Shown one piece after another: positions 7,534 to 16,941 of a stretch of 64,000 bases of DNA. This stretch comes from Ruegeria denitrificans (GTDB taxonomy: Bacteria > Pseudomonadota > Alphaproteobacteria > Rhodobacterales > Rhodobacteraceae). A program made the translations under genes and the position numbers. Below the pieces are notes generated by a model that was not told the origin of the DNA, did no database searches, and saw only the letters and a list, made by a program, of their open reading frames with translations. The DNA is taken from NCBI RefSeq assembly GCF_001458295.1, contig NZ_CYUD01000001.1, positions 248,001 to 312,000 of the forward strand, read 5' to 3'. Numbering within the stretch: position 1 is the first letter of the stretch; each line of letters starts with the position of its first letter.

Positions 7534-9204
7534 CTAAGCAGCCTTATCCGGTAAAAGGTCCGCAGCACTGGTCACCGGCAGAGCCGGAACCGGATGTGTG
7601 ACACCGCGCAGCTCAAAGGATTGCAGGCCTGTCAGGTCGCCATCGTATCCTGCCGACTGCAGCAACTCGGCCGAGACCAGCAGTTCCGCCCCCAATGCCT
7701 TTGTCTGGCCTTCAAGGCGACTTGCCACGTTAACTGCGTCGCCGATAATGGTTCGGGCGGAACTGCCTGCGGCACCGATCTCACCCAGTACCAGATCGCC
7801 CAGATGTAAGCCCATGCCTATGCGTATTCTGGGGCTTCCTTCGGTTTGAAGCTGTTGGTTGAAACGTTCTAGCGCGCGGCTCACATCGGCAGCGGCCTTT
7901 AGTCCTGCCCGAGCCGAGGCTTCGGCATTCGGGGTTTCAAACACGGCCAGCAGACCGTCGCCCATGTATTTGTCGACCACCCCGCCTTCCGCCGTGATTG
8001 CGGGAACGATCGCATCAAAGAATCGGTTCAGCAGAAATACAATATCATATGGCAACTGGCCGGTGGTCCGAGAAGTAAATCCGCGCATGTCCAGAAACAG
8101 AACTGCCAGTTTGCTTTCCTGCCCCTGACTGGCATGGGCCCGTCCGCGTTTGCCATTGGGACGGAACATGCGAAACGCCGTAAGAGGTGCAGTTGGCCGA
8201 ACCTGACAGGCCAGCCGTGCGCCTTCGGGGGCACTGACGGCGGCAAGGCTGCGGGTTTCAACCTCGCCTGGCGCGGGCAGCTGATCTACACCCTCTTCGA
8301 TGATCACGCGGCAGGTGGTGCATCGCCCTTTGCCCCCGCACAAGGCGGTGTGGGGGATGCCATTAGCCTGCGAAATCTCAAGCAGTGTCATGCCCTTTTC
8401 GGCCACAACCTCGGGGCCGTCGACGTATTTTACCCGCACCGAATGCCTGCGCCGCCACAATTTGCGGATTACAAATACCGCCAGCGAAGCCCCCAGTGTT
8501 ATCCAGAAGGCCATCAACGCATTGTCTTTGACGCTGAACATGGTCTGAAAGGCCTCGGATGAGGGCCAGTTGTAGTGTTCGATATACTGGTCGCGCAGGA
8601 ACGGATCGGCGAAGTCCACCCAAAGCCGGCGCCCCTCGGTCAGCAGTCCGGCCAGCGCGAACGAGGGTACAAACACCGCCAGACCGATCAGGTAAGGCAC
8701 CCAGCTGGACCACCAGCGGGTCAGCCGAAGCCACATGTGCAACCCGATGCAACTGTGAACCCAGACCACCAACAGCAACAGGCTTTGCATCCAGATCGCT
8801 GAATTGGGCCACATCAGAATGATAATGTACCCCATCTCATCATTGACGTTGTAGATTTCGTGGGCATAGCGCGTTTGCACGATATGCGAGATCAGTTGCA
8901 GTGGGATCAGCAGACCCAGAAGCACCTGCAGGCCAGTGCTGAAAGGCATCCGCAGTGTTCTGCGCTGAATGATGGAATACAGCGCAAGGCCGAAATGGAC
9001 GAATAGCGCCAGATACAGGATGATACTGCTCAGATCATGCCGGGTGACCGCTTGGCGACCATCCTGCATGCCATGCAAATAATCAGTGTGGAATAGACCC
9101 AGCCCGATATTGATGAAATGAAAGAAAGCAAAGGCAAACAGGACCAGACCGCTAACGATCCTCAGCCGGGTTGCCCACCCGCCTTGCCATAGAACGCTTT
9201 TCAA
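7534..9204 (-). CDS. Membrane class III adenylate cyclase with [2Fe-2S] ferredoxin domain
   Basis: This 556-residue protein has three parts. Residues 1 to about 248 hold six or so membrane helices with histidines inside or near them (29, 70, 107, 150, 156), resembling the diheme cytochrome b anchors of fumarate reductase-type cyclases such as CyaC. A plant-type ferredoxin domain spans about 255-345, with Cys289, Cys295, Cys298 and Cys333. The class III catalytic domain starts near 365, with metal-binding Asp372 (FLDMRGF) and Asp416 (KYMGDG) and Lys412, which favours ATP. It should make cAMP in response to redox or quinone state; the signal is inference. It stands alone, with 216 bases to sat-cysC in which I see nothing specific. 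Confidence 0.88.
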   Translation of the reverse strand: MKSVLWQGGWATRLRIVSGLVLFAFAFFHFINIGLGLFHTDYLHGMQDGRQAVTRHDLSSIILYLALFVHFGLALYSIIQRRTLRMPFSTGLQVLLGLLIPLQLISHIVQTRYAHEIYNVNDEMGYIIILMWPNSAIWMQSLLLLVVWVHSCIGLHMWLRLTRWWSSWVPYLIGLAVFVPSFALAGLLTEGRRLWVDFADPFLRDQYIEHYNWPSSEAFQTMFSVKDNALMAFWITLGASLAVFVIRKLWRRRHSVRVKYVDGPEVVAEKGMTLLEISQANGIPHTALCGGKGRCTTCRVIIEEGVDQLPAPGEVETRSLAAVSAPEGARLACQVRPTAPLTAFRMFRPNGKRGRAHASQGQESKLAVLFLDMRGFTSRTTGQLPYDIVFLLNRFFDAIVPAITAEGGVVDKYMGDGLLAVFETPNAEASARAGLKAAADVSRALERFNQQLQTEGSPRIRIGMGLHLGDLVLGEIGAAGSSARTIIGDAVNVASRLEGQTKALGAELLVSAELLQSAGYDGDLTGLQSFELRGVTHPVPALPVTSAADLLPDKAA

Positions 9205-9267
9205 TCAAGCCACCTGTATTCGCCGTGCGTTTGCCCGAGTCTGGTACGCTGATGCCGACGGGTCAAG

Positions 9268-9732
9268 CTATGGTTGTGCATAGGACGGAACCCACGGGGC
9301 AGCCTGCCCATCGGCACGGATTATGGTCGGGGACAGGCTGAATAACACAAGATGGCTGAGCTCGGGGCGGGACCGAGAGCTATAGATCAATCCATCAGCG
9401 CCTTTGTCGCGGGCGTGATCGGAAAATCGCCATGTTGGTGAAAACCCGCGTTCTTCGTGGTTGTCCTGCCAGACAATCGACACCTCGGGTCGGCCCCTTA
9501 GATCGACCAACTTTGCACCAGTTACCTGGGCCTGCTGCACTATCCGAGGCGGATCGTCGGGTGAGATATAACGCCGAATAGCGATCCCAGCGCCCTCTGC
9601 GCTGAGAGAGGCGTAGAGCGCGACTTGCCCCGAATGATGAAAACGCCCCTCGGGTGCCCGGGCAGGGTCTAAAGGGGCGTCACTTTGGGATAAAAAAAGA
9701 ATTCTCCAGACCGGACCGGAGAATTCCAGCAT
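9268..9732 (-). CDS. RES domain protein
   Basis: This 154-residue protein fits the RES family: an N-terminal VWRILF, then GRFHHSGQVALYASLSAEGAG at about 29-49, and a late ADGLIYSSRS that supplies the conserved Ser. RES proteins are ADP-ribosyltransferase-fold enzymes; toxin members degrade NAD+ when paired with an Xre antitoxin. No antitoxin gene is adjacent, and single chromosomal RES proteins exist whose role is unclear. The start lies 4 bases past the trxB stop, so the gene would be read from the trxB promoter. However, a strong intrinsic terminator occupies its codons 3-14. The conserved Arg motif lies within that same stretch, so a later start is unlikely. Confidence 0.7.
   Translation of the reverse strand: MLEFSGPVWRILFLSQSDAPLDPARAPEGRFHHSGQVALYASLSAEGAGIAIRRYISPDDPPRIVQQAQVTGAKLVDLRGRPEVSIVWQDNHEERGFSPTWRFSDHARDKGADGLIYSSRSRPELSHLVLFSLSPTIIRADGQAAPWVPSYAQP
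9692..9726 (-). terminator. Intrinsic terminator inside the start of the RES gene
   Basis: Read leftward, GAATTCTCC (9726-9718) pairs perfectly with GGAGAATTC (9707-9699) around a 10-base loop, followed directly by seven T (9698-9692). It begins 11 bases past the trxB stop and is a textbook Rho-independent terminator for trxB. It also encodes residues 3-14 of the RES protein. Confidence 0.82.
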
Positions 9733-9736
9733 TGGG

Positions 9737-10678
9737 TTATTCCTGTTCCGCCAGGAAACGCTCGGCGTCCAGTGCGGCCATGCAGCCCATACCTGCGCTG
9801 GTAACGGCCTGACGATAGATATGGTCGGTCAGATCGCCTGCCGCAAACACGCCGGGCACCGAGGTTTCGGTCGAGCCCGGCTTGGTCACGACATAGCCGC
9901 CCATATGGGTGTCCAGCGAGTCCTTGACGAGTTCGTTTGCCGGCGCATGGCCGATGGCGACAAAGACGCCCTTACAAGGAATTTCGGTGATTTCGCCGTT
10001 CTTGACGTTCTTGACGCGTACAGCTTCGACGCCCAGCGGGGTATCTGTGCCGATCACTTCTTCCAACTCGTGGAACCACAGCGGTTCGATCTTTTCGTTC
10101 TTCAGCAGACGGTCCTGCAGGATTTTTTCGGCGCGTAATTCATCGCGACGGTGGATCAGAGTCACCTTGCTGGCAAAATTGGTCAAGAAAAGCGCCTCTT
10201 CAACGGCGGTATTGCCGCCGCCAATCACCACGATTTCCTGCCCGCGATAGAAAAAGCCGTCACAGGTGGCGCAGGCCGATACGCCAAAGCCCTTGAATTT
10301 TTCTTCCGACGGCAGGCCCAGCCATTTGGCGCGGGCACCGGTGGCCAGAATGACAGCATCGGCCGTGTAGGTCGTGCCATTGTCGCCCTTGGCGGTGAAG
10401 GGGCGCTTGCTGACGTCCAAATCGCTGATGATGTCGCCGATCACTTCGCAGCCCATTGCTTTGACGTGGTCCTGCATACGCACCATCAGGTCCGGGCCCT
10501 GAACCTCGGTATCGCCGGGCCAGTTCTCGACCTCGGTAGTGGTGGTCAACTGACCGCCGGGTTCGATGCCCTGAACCAGGATCGGCTCAAGCATCGCGCG
10601 GCTTGCGTAGACGCCCGCAGTGTAACCGGCCGGTCCCGACCCGATGATCAGAACCTTGGTGTGACGTGTTTCGGTCAT
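9737..10678 (-). CDS. trxB: Thioredoxin-disulfide reductase
   Basis: This 313-residue protein is a low-molecular-weight thioredoxin reductase. The FAD-binding [10 protein letters not shown] lies near residue 13, the redox-active CATC at Cys136/Cys139, and the NADPH-binding [10 protein letters not shown] near residue 163. The FAD-contacting [10 protein letters not shown] lies close to the C terminus. It passes electrons from NADPH to thioredoxin in the cytoplasm. It is divergent from an Lrp-type regulator gene across 226 bases, and a perfect terminator follows 11 bases past its stop, inside the next reading frame. Confidence 0.95.
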   Translation of the reverse strand: MTETRHTKVLIIGSGPAGYTAGVYASRAMLEPILVQGIEPGGQLTTTTEVENWPGDTEVQGPDLMVRMQDHVKAMGCEVIGDIISDLDVSKRPFTAKGDNGTTYTADAVILATGARAKWLGLPSEEKFKGFGVSACATCDGFFYRGQEIVVIGGGNTAVEEALFLTNFASKVTLIHRRDELRAEKILQDRLLKNEKIEPLWFHELEEVIGTDTPLGVEAVRVKNVKNGEITEIPCKGVFVAIGHAPANELVKDSLDTHMGGYVVTKPGSTETSVPGVFAAGDLTDHIYRQAVTSAGMGCMAALDAERFLAEQE

Positions 10679-10904
10679 GGTACCCCCAACTCGATCTGCC
10701 TGTTTTGGGCGCGTGGCCCTTGGCGGATGGATATAGCGACCCCTGTGCTGCGCTTAAAGCCCCTTACTGATTTGCGCCTCTTAATGGCCCGACAAAGGGC
10801 AATCGAAAAAGAACATTGAAAATAAACAATATTGCGCACTCACGAAAGATTATTGCGCATCTGCCGGGTGCTGATATAACAACCGAAAAATTCAGGAGTA
10901 TTTG

Positions 10905-11405
10905 ATGGTCGCGATACGGCTGGACGAGATTGACCGCAAGATTCTGGCGGAACTGCAGGCAGACGGTCGCATGACCAATGTCGAATTGGCAAAACGTGTG
11001 GGCATTTCGGCCCCACCTTGCCTGCGGCGCGTGCGCACTCTGGAAGAATCAGGCCTGATCCGCGGCTACCACGCCGAGGTAAACTCGCGCGAGTTGGGGT
11101 TCGAGGTTCAGGTCTTTGCCATGGTCGGCCTGGAAAGTCAGGCCGAATCCGAGCTGAGCGCATTCGAGGAACGCTGCCGCGAATGGCCCCTAGTCCGCGA
11201 ATGCCACATGCTGAACGGCGAAGTGGATTTCATTTTGAAATGCGTGGCGCCTGACCTCAGCAGCTTTCAGCAGTTCCTGACCGGCGAACTGCTGACCACG
11301 CCGAACGTGGCCAGTGTCAAAACATCGCTTGTTATCCGCGGCGCAAAAGACGAACCAGGCGTGCCATTCGACGTTCTCGAGGAACGTATGAGCCGAACCG
11401 CCTGA
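10905..11405 (+). CDS. Lrp/AsnC family transcriptional regulator
   Basis: This 166-residue protein has an N-terminal winged HTH (LDEIDRKILAELQADGR, then NVELAKRVGISAPPCLRRV) and a C-terminal RAM ligand-binding domain. Lrp-type proteins form dimers to octamers that respond to amino acids. An in-frame TTG occurs at 10902, but AGGAG at 10894-10898 selects the ATG at 10905. It is divergent from trxB and may act on the shared 226-base gap; that is inference from position. A stem-loop without a T run follows the stop. Confidence 0.9.
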   Translation: MVAIRLDEIDRKILAELQADGRMTNVELAKRVGISAPPCLRRVRTLEESGLIRGYHAEVNSRELGFEVQVFAMVGLESQAESELSAFEERCREWPLVRECHMLNGEVDFILKCVAPDLSSFQQFLTGELLTTPNVASVKTSLVIRGAKDEPGVPFDVLEERMSRTA

Positions 11406-11426
11406 ATTCCAGATATTTCGGGTGTG

Positions 11427-11460
11427 GTTTCATCGGTGGCAGGAGTGCCGCCACTGAAAC
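11427..11460 (+). terminator. Stem-loop after the Lrp-type gene
   Basis: GTTTCA pairs with TGAAAC, and inside it GGTGGCA pairs with TGCCGCC (one G-T pair) around GGAG. It lies 22 bases past the regulator stop. No T run follows, so termination is uncertain. Confidence 0.35.
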
Positions 11461-11522
11461 AGAGACCATCCAACTGATTAATAACTGCATAATGCCCCCA
11501 CATTGCAGAACTCGATTTTAGA

Positions 11523-12305
11523 CTAGGCGGATATTGCGTCCACCTCACCATCCCCCGCACGCGGCATGACCAACGGGCCGAAGTCATTTAGTGATTCGAC
11601 ATGCGAGAAGAGGTTCAGATAGACCGATCTTAGCGACCGGCTAACATGGCGAATTGCATTGGTACCAGGGTGATAAGATTCGAATTGCAATCCATCGACC
11701 CGAATTACCGAGTGCCGTTTCAGGCAAATGTGAAACAGCTCGACCGGCGTTGGCGGCAGGGTTTCAATGACGCCCATACCATCCTGAAATTCGTGGACCG
11801 GGGTTAGCACCTGTTCGTCCCCGTGCAGATGACGCAAATGCGCGGGCGTGCCCACGATTCGTGCGGCAGGGCCAGCGATCACGCCGGACATCGGTTTTTG
11901 CATCCCGAACGTGTCAGCCATGATCCGCGTCAGCGGGCGGGTTCGGCCACGCGAATCTACGCGCCCAGGTATCAAGGTGACGGACCCTTTCCATAAAACC
12001 GTTTCCGATTTTCCTTCTTGCGTCAGGACCGTATCGCCAGGCAACAGGTCTTCGATCGCCATTGGACCATATTCTGTTTCAACCAGCGCCCCACGCGTGA
12101 ATGCACAAAATGCGTCCTCGAACATTGGCAGGGCAGGCGCGATGTGGCGTGTCTGAACCACGTCGCCGTCTTTCATCAGCGTGCTGACTTCATAGCGCCG
12201 CAGCTGCGCTTTTTGTTGTGTTGTGGGTCTTGGCGCGTCACGCAGTAATGCCGTGGTTTCAATGGCATTTCTGGCAGCGCGAGAAAAAGAATGTGGGAGA
12301 GCCAT
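11523..12305 (-). CDS. Hint (Hedgehog/intein) domain protein
   Basis: This 260-residue protein has the Hint_2 layout common in Roseobacter proteins. After about 68 residues comes CAFTRGALVETEYGPMAIEDL with GDTVLT, the N-terminal Hint block where the nucleophilic Cys (about residue 67) lies. An ILVGTPAHLRHLHG-like block (VGTPAHLRHLHG) and VELFHICLKRHSVIRVDG follow. In related proteins this domain sits at the C terminus of large secreted proteins and may self-cleave. Here the partner region is only a short basic N terminus with no clear signal peptide. The role is unknown. No neighbour suggests an operon. Confidence 0.75.
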   Translation of the reverse strand: MALPHSFSRAARNAIETTALLRDAPRPTTQQKAQLRRYEVSTLMKDGDVVQTRHIAPALPMFEDAFCAFTRGALVETEYGPMAIEDLLPGDTVLTQEGKSETVLWKGSVTLIPGRVDSRGRTRPLTRIMADTFGMQKPMSGVIAGPAARIVGTPAHLRHLHGDEQVLTPVHEFQDGMGVIETLPPTPVELFHICLKRHSVIRVDGLQFESYHPGTNAIRHVSRSLRSVYLNLFSHVESLNDFGPLVMPRAGDGEVDAISA

Positions 12306-12638
12306 TACAATTCCGTCCCTTCTAAAAACCGCGCAGACGGGCTATACCCCCGTACAGGCCAGCCTGATCGGTCATTTTCTTGTCGTGGAAGAAGGCGGTG
12401 ACGCGCAGTGCGACAGAAACGCTGAGCGTAAGTCGCGACGGATATTCCCATATCTTTGGTCAGCACATTGACCCCCCAGACAAACTCATACAAACGCGGG
12501 CAAAATTACCGGCGTACACATGCCCCAATATTGGACCGCACGAAACTTCGGCGGATGCTCGCACAACAGACCGGAGCGCCCCTCCACTGTGCGTATTGTG
12601 TCCCGGAACCGGCAGCTTGGTTCGCGAGATATTCATGA
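12306..12638. other. Intergenic stretch without a recognised gene
   Basis: These 333 bases lie between the start of the Hint gene and a possible small leftward gene. Short open frames cross them on both strands, but none has a ribosome binding site together with a recognisable product. Nothing specific was seen. Confidence 0.5.
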
Positions 12639-12767
12639 TCAGCGACGAGCCGCCAAGCGGCGTGCAACTCTGACCGAGTCACTGGAAACCCGCTTCCACG
12701 GCATCTCTAGCTTATGCTCTCTGGTCGCCAACAGTACGGCGCTAAGAAAGCGTGATTTCGTCTTCAT
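12639..12767 (-). CDS. Possible 42-residue basic protein
   Basis: The peptide starts MKTKSRFLSAVLLATRE and ends in an Arg/Ala-rich tail after PWKR. It resembles in outline a family of tiny basic proteins I recall from Rhodobacteraceae genomes, which begin MKTxSRF and have a PW pair near the middle; I cannot verify this. The ATG at 12767 is preceded by AGGA at a good distance (GCAGGACACAATT). A longer open frame runs to 12911 but lacks features. The function is unknown. Confidence 0.45.
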   Translation of the reverse strand: MKTKSRFLSAVLLATREHKLEMPWKRVSSDSVRVARRLAARR

Positions 12768-13036
12768 AATTGTGTCCTGCTCGCTAGGGGACTGACGCCC
12801 CATCTCCTCTGAAGCCTTAGTCTGTCCGGCCAATACGGCGGCGATAAGGCTGATCCGGGATGAATTCAGGACAAATGAAGCTTTGCGTTTCCTCTTATCT
12901 AATCGGGTCACGCTCTGGTGGAATATCGGCTGATAAACATCTGAGAGCGGACAATAAATATCAAATTGTCGAGACTCGAATAGACAAAATAATTGTGGCG
13001 AAAAAGCGGCGATTTCGCCACAATTCGGGCTTAGGT

Positions 13037-13795
13037 TTAAAGTTTTATGGCGGAAATAAGGCGGCCGTAGTCCGCCTCTTTCGCATGGGTCGACCTACGA
13101 TACGAATAGAATCTGTCGGGGTCCGAATAGGTGCAATGGCGTGTCCACTCAGCCTGACCGACCCCTGCCTGACGCAGTCTGTGCAAGCCAAAAGCAGGCA
13201 GGTCAAACTGCAGCCTGTCGCCGGTTCCATTCGCAAAGAACTGCAGGTTTTCAGGTGAATCTGCAACAAACTCGTCCAAGAACTCAGGCCCGACCTCATA
13301 CGCTGCCTGCGAAATTGAAGGGCCTATTACAGCCACGGTATTTTCCCGCATGGCGCCAAGGGATTCCATTGCGTTCAATGTCGCTTCAAGCACCCCGTCC
13401 AATGCGCCGCGCCAACCGGCATGTGCGGCTCCGATCACGTTTGCGTCAGAATCGGCAAACAGGACCGGTTGGCAGTCCGCCGTGAGAATCGTTAGGGCAA
13501 GATCGGGGGTTGCCGTGACCACCGCATCTGCTTTGGGTTTGTCGCCGTTGATTGGTTTGTCGATGGTCAGAACGGTGGGGGAGTGGACCTGATGAATGCC
13601 AACCAGGGCTTCGGGTGTGACGTCCATCGCTTGCGCCACCCGCTTGCGATTCACCGAGACAGCCTCGGTTTGATCGGACGAGCCGTAGCCGCAATTGAGG
13701 CCGGCAAATATCCCTGATGACGCGCCGCCGCGACGGCTGAAGAATCCGTGGCGCACGGGGGACAGCAAATCAGAGGTCAGAATTTCCAAGGTCAT
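13037..13795 (-). CDS. pgeF: YfiH/PgeF family polyphenol oxidase-fold protein
   Basis: This 252-residue protein is a laccase-domain (DUF152) member. The metal or purine site residues are visible as GIHQVHSPTV, LTADCQPVLF (the Cys) and GAAHAGWRGALDGVL (His and the GWRG motif). Family members act on purine nucleosides or on wrongly made peptidoglycan precursors (PgeF). The frame is open to 13822, but the ATG at 13795 overlaps the stop of the upstream methyltransferase gene as ATGA, which fixes the start. It is the third gene of a tightly overlapping leftward operon after lgt and the NDUFAF7-type gene. Confidence 0.87.
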   Translation of the reverse strand: MTLEILTSDLLSPVRHGFFSRRGGASSGIFAGLNCGYGSSDQTEAVSVNRKRVAQAMDVTPEALVGIHQVHSPTVLTIDKPINGDKPKADAVVTATPDLALTILTADCQPVLFADSDANVIGAAHAGWRGALDGVLEATLNAMESLGAMRENTVAVIGPSISQAAYEVGPEFLDEFVADSPENLQFFANGTGDRLQFDLPAFGLHRLRQAGVGQAEWTRHCTYSDPDRFYSYRRSTHAKEADYGRLISAIKL

Positions 13796-14859
13796 GGCTC
13801 TAATCCCGGTGGTGGTGCGCAAGGGGAGGGGTACAGGCCCAGCACTTTGAACAGATTTCCCATTTCCTCGGGATGCGTCAACCGGCGATGTGCGGCGATC
13901 AGTGCTTCAAGCTCGGACCCGCCGAGAGACGCGGCAAGCGCCTGTGCGCGGGTGGCAATACCCAGCCGCTCCAGAAACACACCCTGCGGTGTCAGGCGTG
14001 AATGAGCGCTTCCGGCGGCGCGGGCCGCCAGCGCCAGCGGCTCGAAATCTACATGTGCTGTCAGATCCGCCTGACCGGGCAAGGTCAGGGGATCCGTACG
14101 GTTATGCGCCTGCAATGCCTGCAACGTGTCGCCTAGCGAATGCCAGTCGCCGTAATCCACGATCAGCCCTGCGCCGCCAAAGCTGCCGATCTGACCGGCG
14201 ATGACGGTGATGATGGGAATGGCAGCCGCGCATAATTCGACCAGATCGCCATCTTTAGTGTCGGCCAAACGATCCTTTAGCGCGATCTGTTCCGCCTGCG
14301 GTCCCAATCCCCAACTCAGCATGTTTCTGTCGCTGCCGATCAACCGCTCGCGCCAGCCATCGCCGTCGCGCAGATACTGGCGGATCGGCAGGGCGTCGAA
14401 AAACTCATTTGCCACTAGAAACAATGGCGCTTCGGGCAGGTCGGTAACCGAGTCGATCCAGCGTGGTTTAAAGCCTTTCAAGGTCTGCGCCTGTATGTCC
14501 CGCAGAGGGGACGAGACCTCAAGCAGCACGATCTCGGCTGCATCGTTGAAGCCCGGCACATGGGACGTGGCGCGCAGCATATCAGCCATCAATGTGCCGC
14601 GCCCCGGTCCAAGCTCGGCCAGCACGAAATGTTCGGGGTGACCCTGATCCAGCCAGCTTTGGGCCAGAGACAGGCCAATCAGTTCTCCAAACATCTGACT
14701 GATCTCGGGGGCGGTGGTGAAATCGCCTTGTGTGCCCAGAGGGTCCCGAGTGGTGTAATAGCCAAGCGTCGGGTGCAGCAGGCATTCGGTCATATAGTCG
14801 GCCACGCTCATCGGGCCGTCTTGCGCAATACGCACCAGCAGATGATCCAGCAGACTCAT
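13792..14859 (-). CDS. SAM-dependent methyltransferase, NDUFAF7/MidA-type (DUF185)
   Basis: This 355-residue protein matches the DUF185 family. The SAM-binding block [20 protein letters not shown] lies near residue 83, with [14 protein letters not shown] downstream and LIVDYGD further on. The mitochondrial relative NDUFAF7 symmetrically dimethylates an arginine of complex I; the bacterial substrate is not settled. The ATG at 14859 overlaps the lgt stop (ATGA), so the upstream extension to 14889 is not used. Its own stop overlaps the pgeF start in the same way. Confidence 0.85.
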   Translation of the reverse strand: MSLLDHLLVRIAQDGPMSVADYMTECLLHPTLGYYTTRDPLGTQGDFTTAPEISQMFGELIGLSLAQSWLDQGHPEHFVLAELGPGRGTLMADMLRATSHVPGFNDAAEIVLLEVSSPLRDIQAQTLKGFKPRWIDSVTDLPEAPLFLVANEFFDALPIRQYLRDGDGWRERLIGSDRNMLSWGLGPQAEQIALKDRLADTKDGDLVELCAAAIPIITVIAGQIGSFGGAGLIVDYGDWHSLGDTLQALQAHNRTDPLTLPGQADLTAHVDFEPLALAARAAGSAHSRLTPQGVFLERLGIATRAQALAASLGGSELEALIAAHRRLTHPEEMGNLFKVLGLYPSPCAPPPGLEP

Positions 14860-15743
14860 GCCTTCGATCTTGCACGCAAGGCGAACCACAAGCCAAGCGC
14901 GATCATTGGCAGCGACAGCATTTGGCCCATGGTCAGGCCATAGCCGCCCACATGCCAGGCCAGCCCAAGCGGGTTCCCGGCCGAGATGAACTGAGCGTCA
15001 GGCTGTCGGAAGAATTCGACAATGAATCTTGAAGCCCCATAGCCAGCCAGAAAGACGCCCATGATCAGGCCGGGCTTGTGAAACGCTCCGCGCCGGTAAA
15101 TGAGCCACAGTAGCGCAAGCCCTAAAAGCAGGCCTTCCAATGCGGCCTCATATAGCTGTGAAGGATGGCGCGCGCACATACCGGCAACAACACCGGGACA
15201 ATCCTGCGCCGCTCCGCCGGGAAAGATCACGGCCCACGGCAATTCGCTTGGGCGTCCCCACAGCTCGGCATTGGTGAAATTTGCCAGCCGCCCGAGCAAT
15301 AACCCCGGCGGCACAGCATGCGCGATCAGGTCAGCCATGGAAAGAACTGGGACTTGGTGACGTCGCGCGTATAGGTAAGAGGCGATCACAACACCCAACA
15401 GCCCACCATGGAACGCCATGCCACCCTGCCAGACCTTGAGAATCTCAAGCGGGTTCGAAAGGTAATAGGCAGGCTGGTAGAACAGCACGAACCCCAGGCG
15501 CCCGCCCAGAATCACGCCGAGGATGATCCAGGTGATCAGATCCTCAAGCTGTTCGGGCTTCATCGGAGGTGTCTTTTCGGGCCACAAGTTTGGGCGCCGC
15601 AGCGCTGCAATGCCCAGCCGCCATGCGATCAGAATGCCGACGATATATGCCAGCGCATACCACCGCAGCGCGAACTCCATCCCAAACAGTGAGATCGAGA
15701 ACAACTCGGGCGACAGATCGGGGAAATTCAGAACAGCCTGCAT
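14856..15743 (-). CDS. lgt: Prolipoprotein diacylglyceryl transferase
   Basis: This 295-residue inner-membrane enzyme has about seven membrane segments. It moves diacylglycerol from phosphatidylglycerol to the lipobox Cys of prelipoproteins. Conserved elements are FHGGLLGV with the essential His, the Lgt signature [16 protein letters not shown], and [12 protein letters not shown]. It leads an operon with the methyltransferase and pgeF genes, each overlapping by 4 bases. Several likely lipoprotein clients occur in this window, at 38322, 50092 and 52331. The gene is divergent from ubiK, 97 bases away. Confidence 0.95.
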   Translation of the reverse strand: MQAVLNFPDLSPELFSISLFGMEFALRWYALAYIVGILIAWRLGIAALRRPNLWPEKTPPMKPEQLEDLITWIILGVILGGRLGFVLFYQPAYYLSNPLEILKVWQGGMAFHGGLLGVVIASYLYARRHQVPVLSMADLIAHAVPPGLLLGRLANFTNAELWGRPSELPWAVIFPGGAAQDCPGVVAGMCARHPSQLYEAALEGLLLGLALLWLIYRRGAFHKPGLIMGVFLAGYGASRFIVEFFRQPDAQFISAGNPLGLAWHVGGYGLTMGQMLSLPMIALGLWFALRARSKA

Positions 15744-15840
15744 GTGCGTCTCATTGCCCGGGGTTTGCAGGGCAAGTCAACCTTGAGCCCGGCGTAATCA
15801 TTCCCCATATAGAGACCAACCGCGATTTCGGAGTAGAACC

Positions 15841-16089
15841 ATGCAAACCCGCAACAAGATCCTTGACGATGTTTCCCAATTGATGACCAACGCCATGGGC
15901 GTGGCGCAGGGGGCACGGGAGGAGGCTGAGAATGCGATGAAGTCGATGATCGACCGCTGGCTGGCCGACCGCGATTTTGTCACACGCGAAGAATTCGACG
16001 CTGTTCGCGCAATGGCCCAAAAAGCGCGTGAAGAAAATACCGCGCTCGAAGCCCGGATCGCTGCGCTTGAGGCAAAGCTGGACAAGTAA
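15841..16089 (+). CDS. ubiK: Ubiquinone biosynthesis accessory factor UbiK (BMFP domain)
   Basis: This 82-residue protein is amphipathic and helical. Its C-terminal half is a coiled coil, FDAVRAMAQKAREENTALEARIAALEAKL, as in the BMFP/YqiC family. In enterobacteria UbiK helps the UbiJ lipid-binding complex in aerobic ubiquinone synthesis; family members also promote membrane fusion in vitro. The ATG at 15841 is preceded by GGAGTAGAACC. It is a single gene, divergent from lgt. Confidence 0.82.
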   Translation: MQTRNKILDDVSQLMTNAMGVAQGAREEAENAMKSMIDRWLADRDFVTREEFDAVRAMAQKAREENTALEARIAALEAKLDK

Positions 16090-16404
16090 CGCCCTAACAT
16101 TTTTGATTTTTGGCTAAAGATATCCGCCGCGCAATCCAGACTTGGGTTGTGCGGTGATGTGTATCTTGCCGCCTTGCGGAGTTTAATCAAGACAAAGCTA
16201 CAATTTGTGCCAATATTTTGATCGCCGTTGCCAACTGTCCACAACTTATTGCTGTTATCCCCAATAAATAGGGTTGCCAGAACCCATCTCGCATCGCACC
16301 ATATTTAGTACAGGCAGACGGGGTAGACCCCGGCTTGTAGAGTAAGCAACTAGCATTGGGGCGCTGCCAGCCCTTAAAAGGCTAGAGATTAGTGAGGTGG
16401 CATT
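16090..16404. other. Intergenic stretch without a recognised gene
   Basis: These 315 bases between ubiK and the YbjN-domain gene are AT-richer than their flanks. Small hairpins occur near 16315 (GGGGTAGACCCC) and 16368 (AGCCCTTAAAAGGCT), without a T run at a terminator position. The promoter of the YbjN gene must lie here, but no clear -35/-10 pair could be fixed. Confidence 0.5.
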
Positions 16405-16905
16405 ATGGCCCTTTCCGAGCAGTTTCTCGAAGAAGACCTTCATCCGATCGATATTGTTGAACACTTGGCGGAACATCACGACTGGGACTTTGACCGGATC
16501 GGGGATGATCAGATCGCCATGGCTGTCGAAGGGCAGTGGCGCACATACTCGATCACTTTGGCCTGGTCGAACTATGACGAAACCCTGCGCATGGTATGCT
16601 CGTTCGAGATGGAGCCACCATCGGATCGCGAAGCCAAGCTGTATGAGCTGCTGAACAAGATGAACGATCAGTGTTGGGCCGGGGCGTTTACATACTGGGC
16701 CAATCAGAAGCTGATGGTTTATCGTTACGGATTGGTTCTGGCCGGTGGTCAGGCGGCCAGCCCGGATCAGATCGACACGATGATCAACGCCGCGGTGCTG
16801 AGCGCCGAGCGCTACTATCCGGCGATTCAGTTGGTCACATGGGGCAATCGTACCCCCGAAGACGCGATGCAAGTCGCCATTGCAGAGGCCTACGGCCGCG
16901 CGTAA
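16405..16905 (+). CDS. YbjN domain-containing protein
   Basis: This 166-residue cytoplasmic protein belongs to the YbjN (DUF1790) family, with WDFDRIGDDQIAMAVEG early and the type III chaperone-like alpha/beta pattern after it. YbjN-type proteins are linked to stress tolerance and motility in enterobacteria, with no defined reaction. GAGGTGGC lies just upstream of the ATG. proC begins 36 bases after its stop on the same strand, an arrangement common in Rhodobacterales, so they may be co-transcribed. Confidence 0.82.
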   Translation: MALSEQFLEEDLHPIDIVEHLAEHHDWDFDRIGDDQIAMAVEGQWRTYSITLAWSNYDETLRMVCSFEMEPPSDREAKLYELLNKMNDQCWAGAFTYWANQKLMVYRYGLVLAGGQAASPDQIDTMINAAVLSAERYYPAIQLVTWGNRTPEDAMQVAIAEAYGRA

Positions 16906-16941
16906 AGCTTTGCCCCGAACCGAATGAGGAGAGGGGCAATC

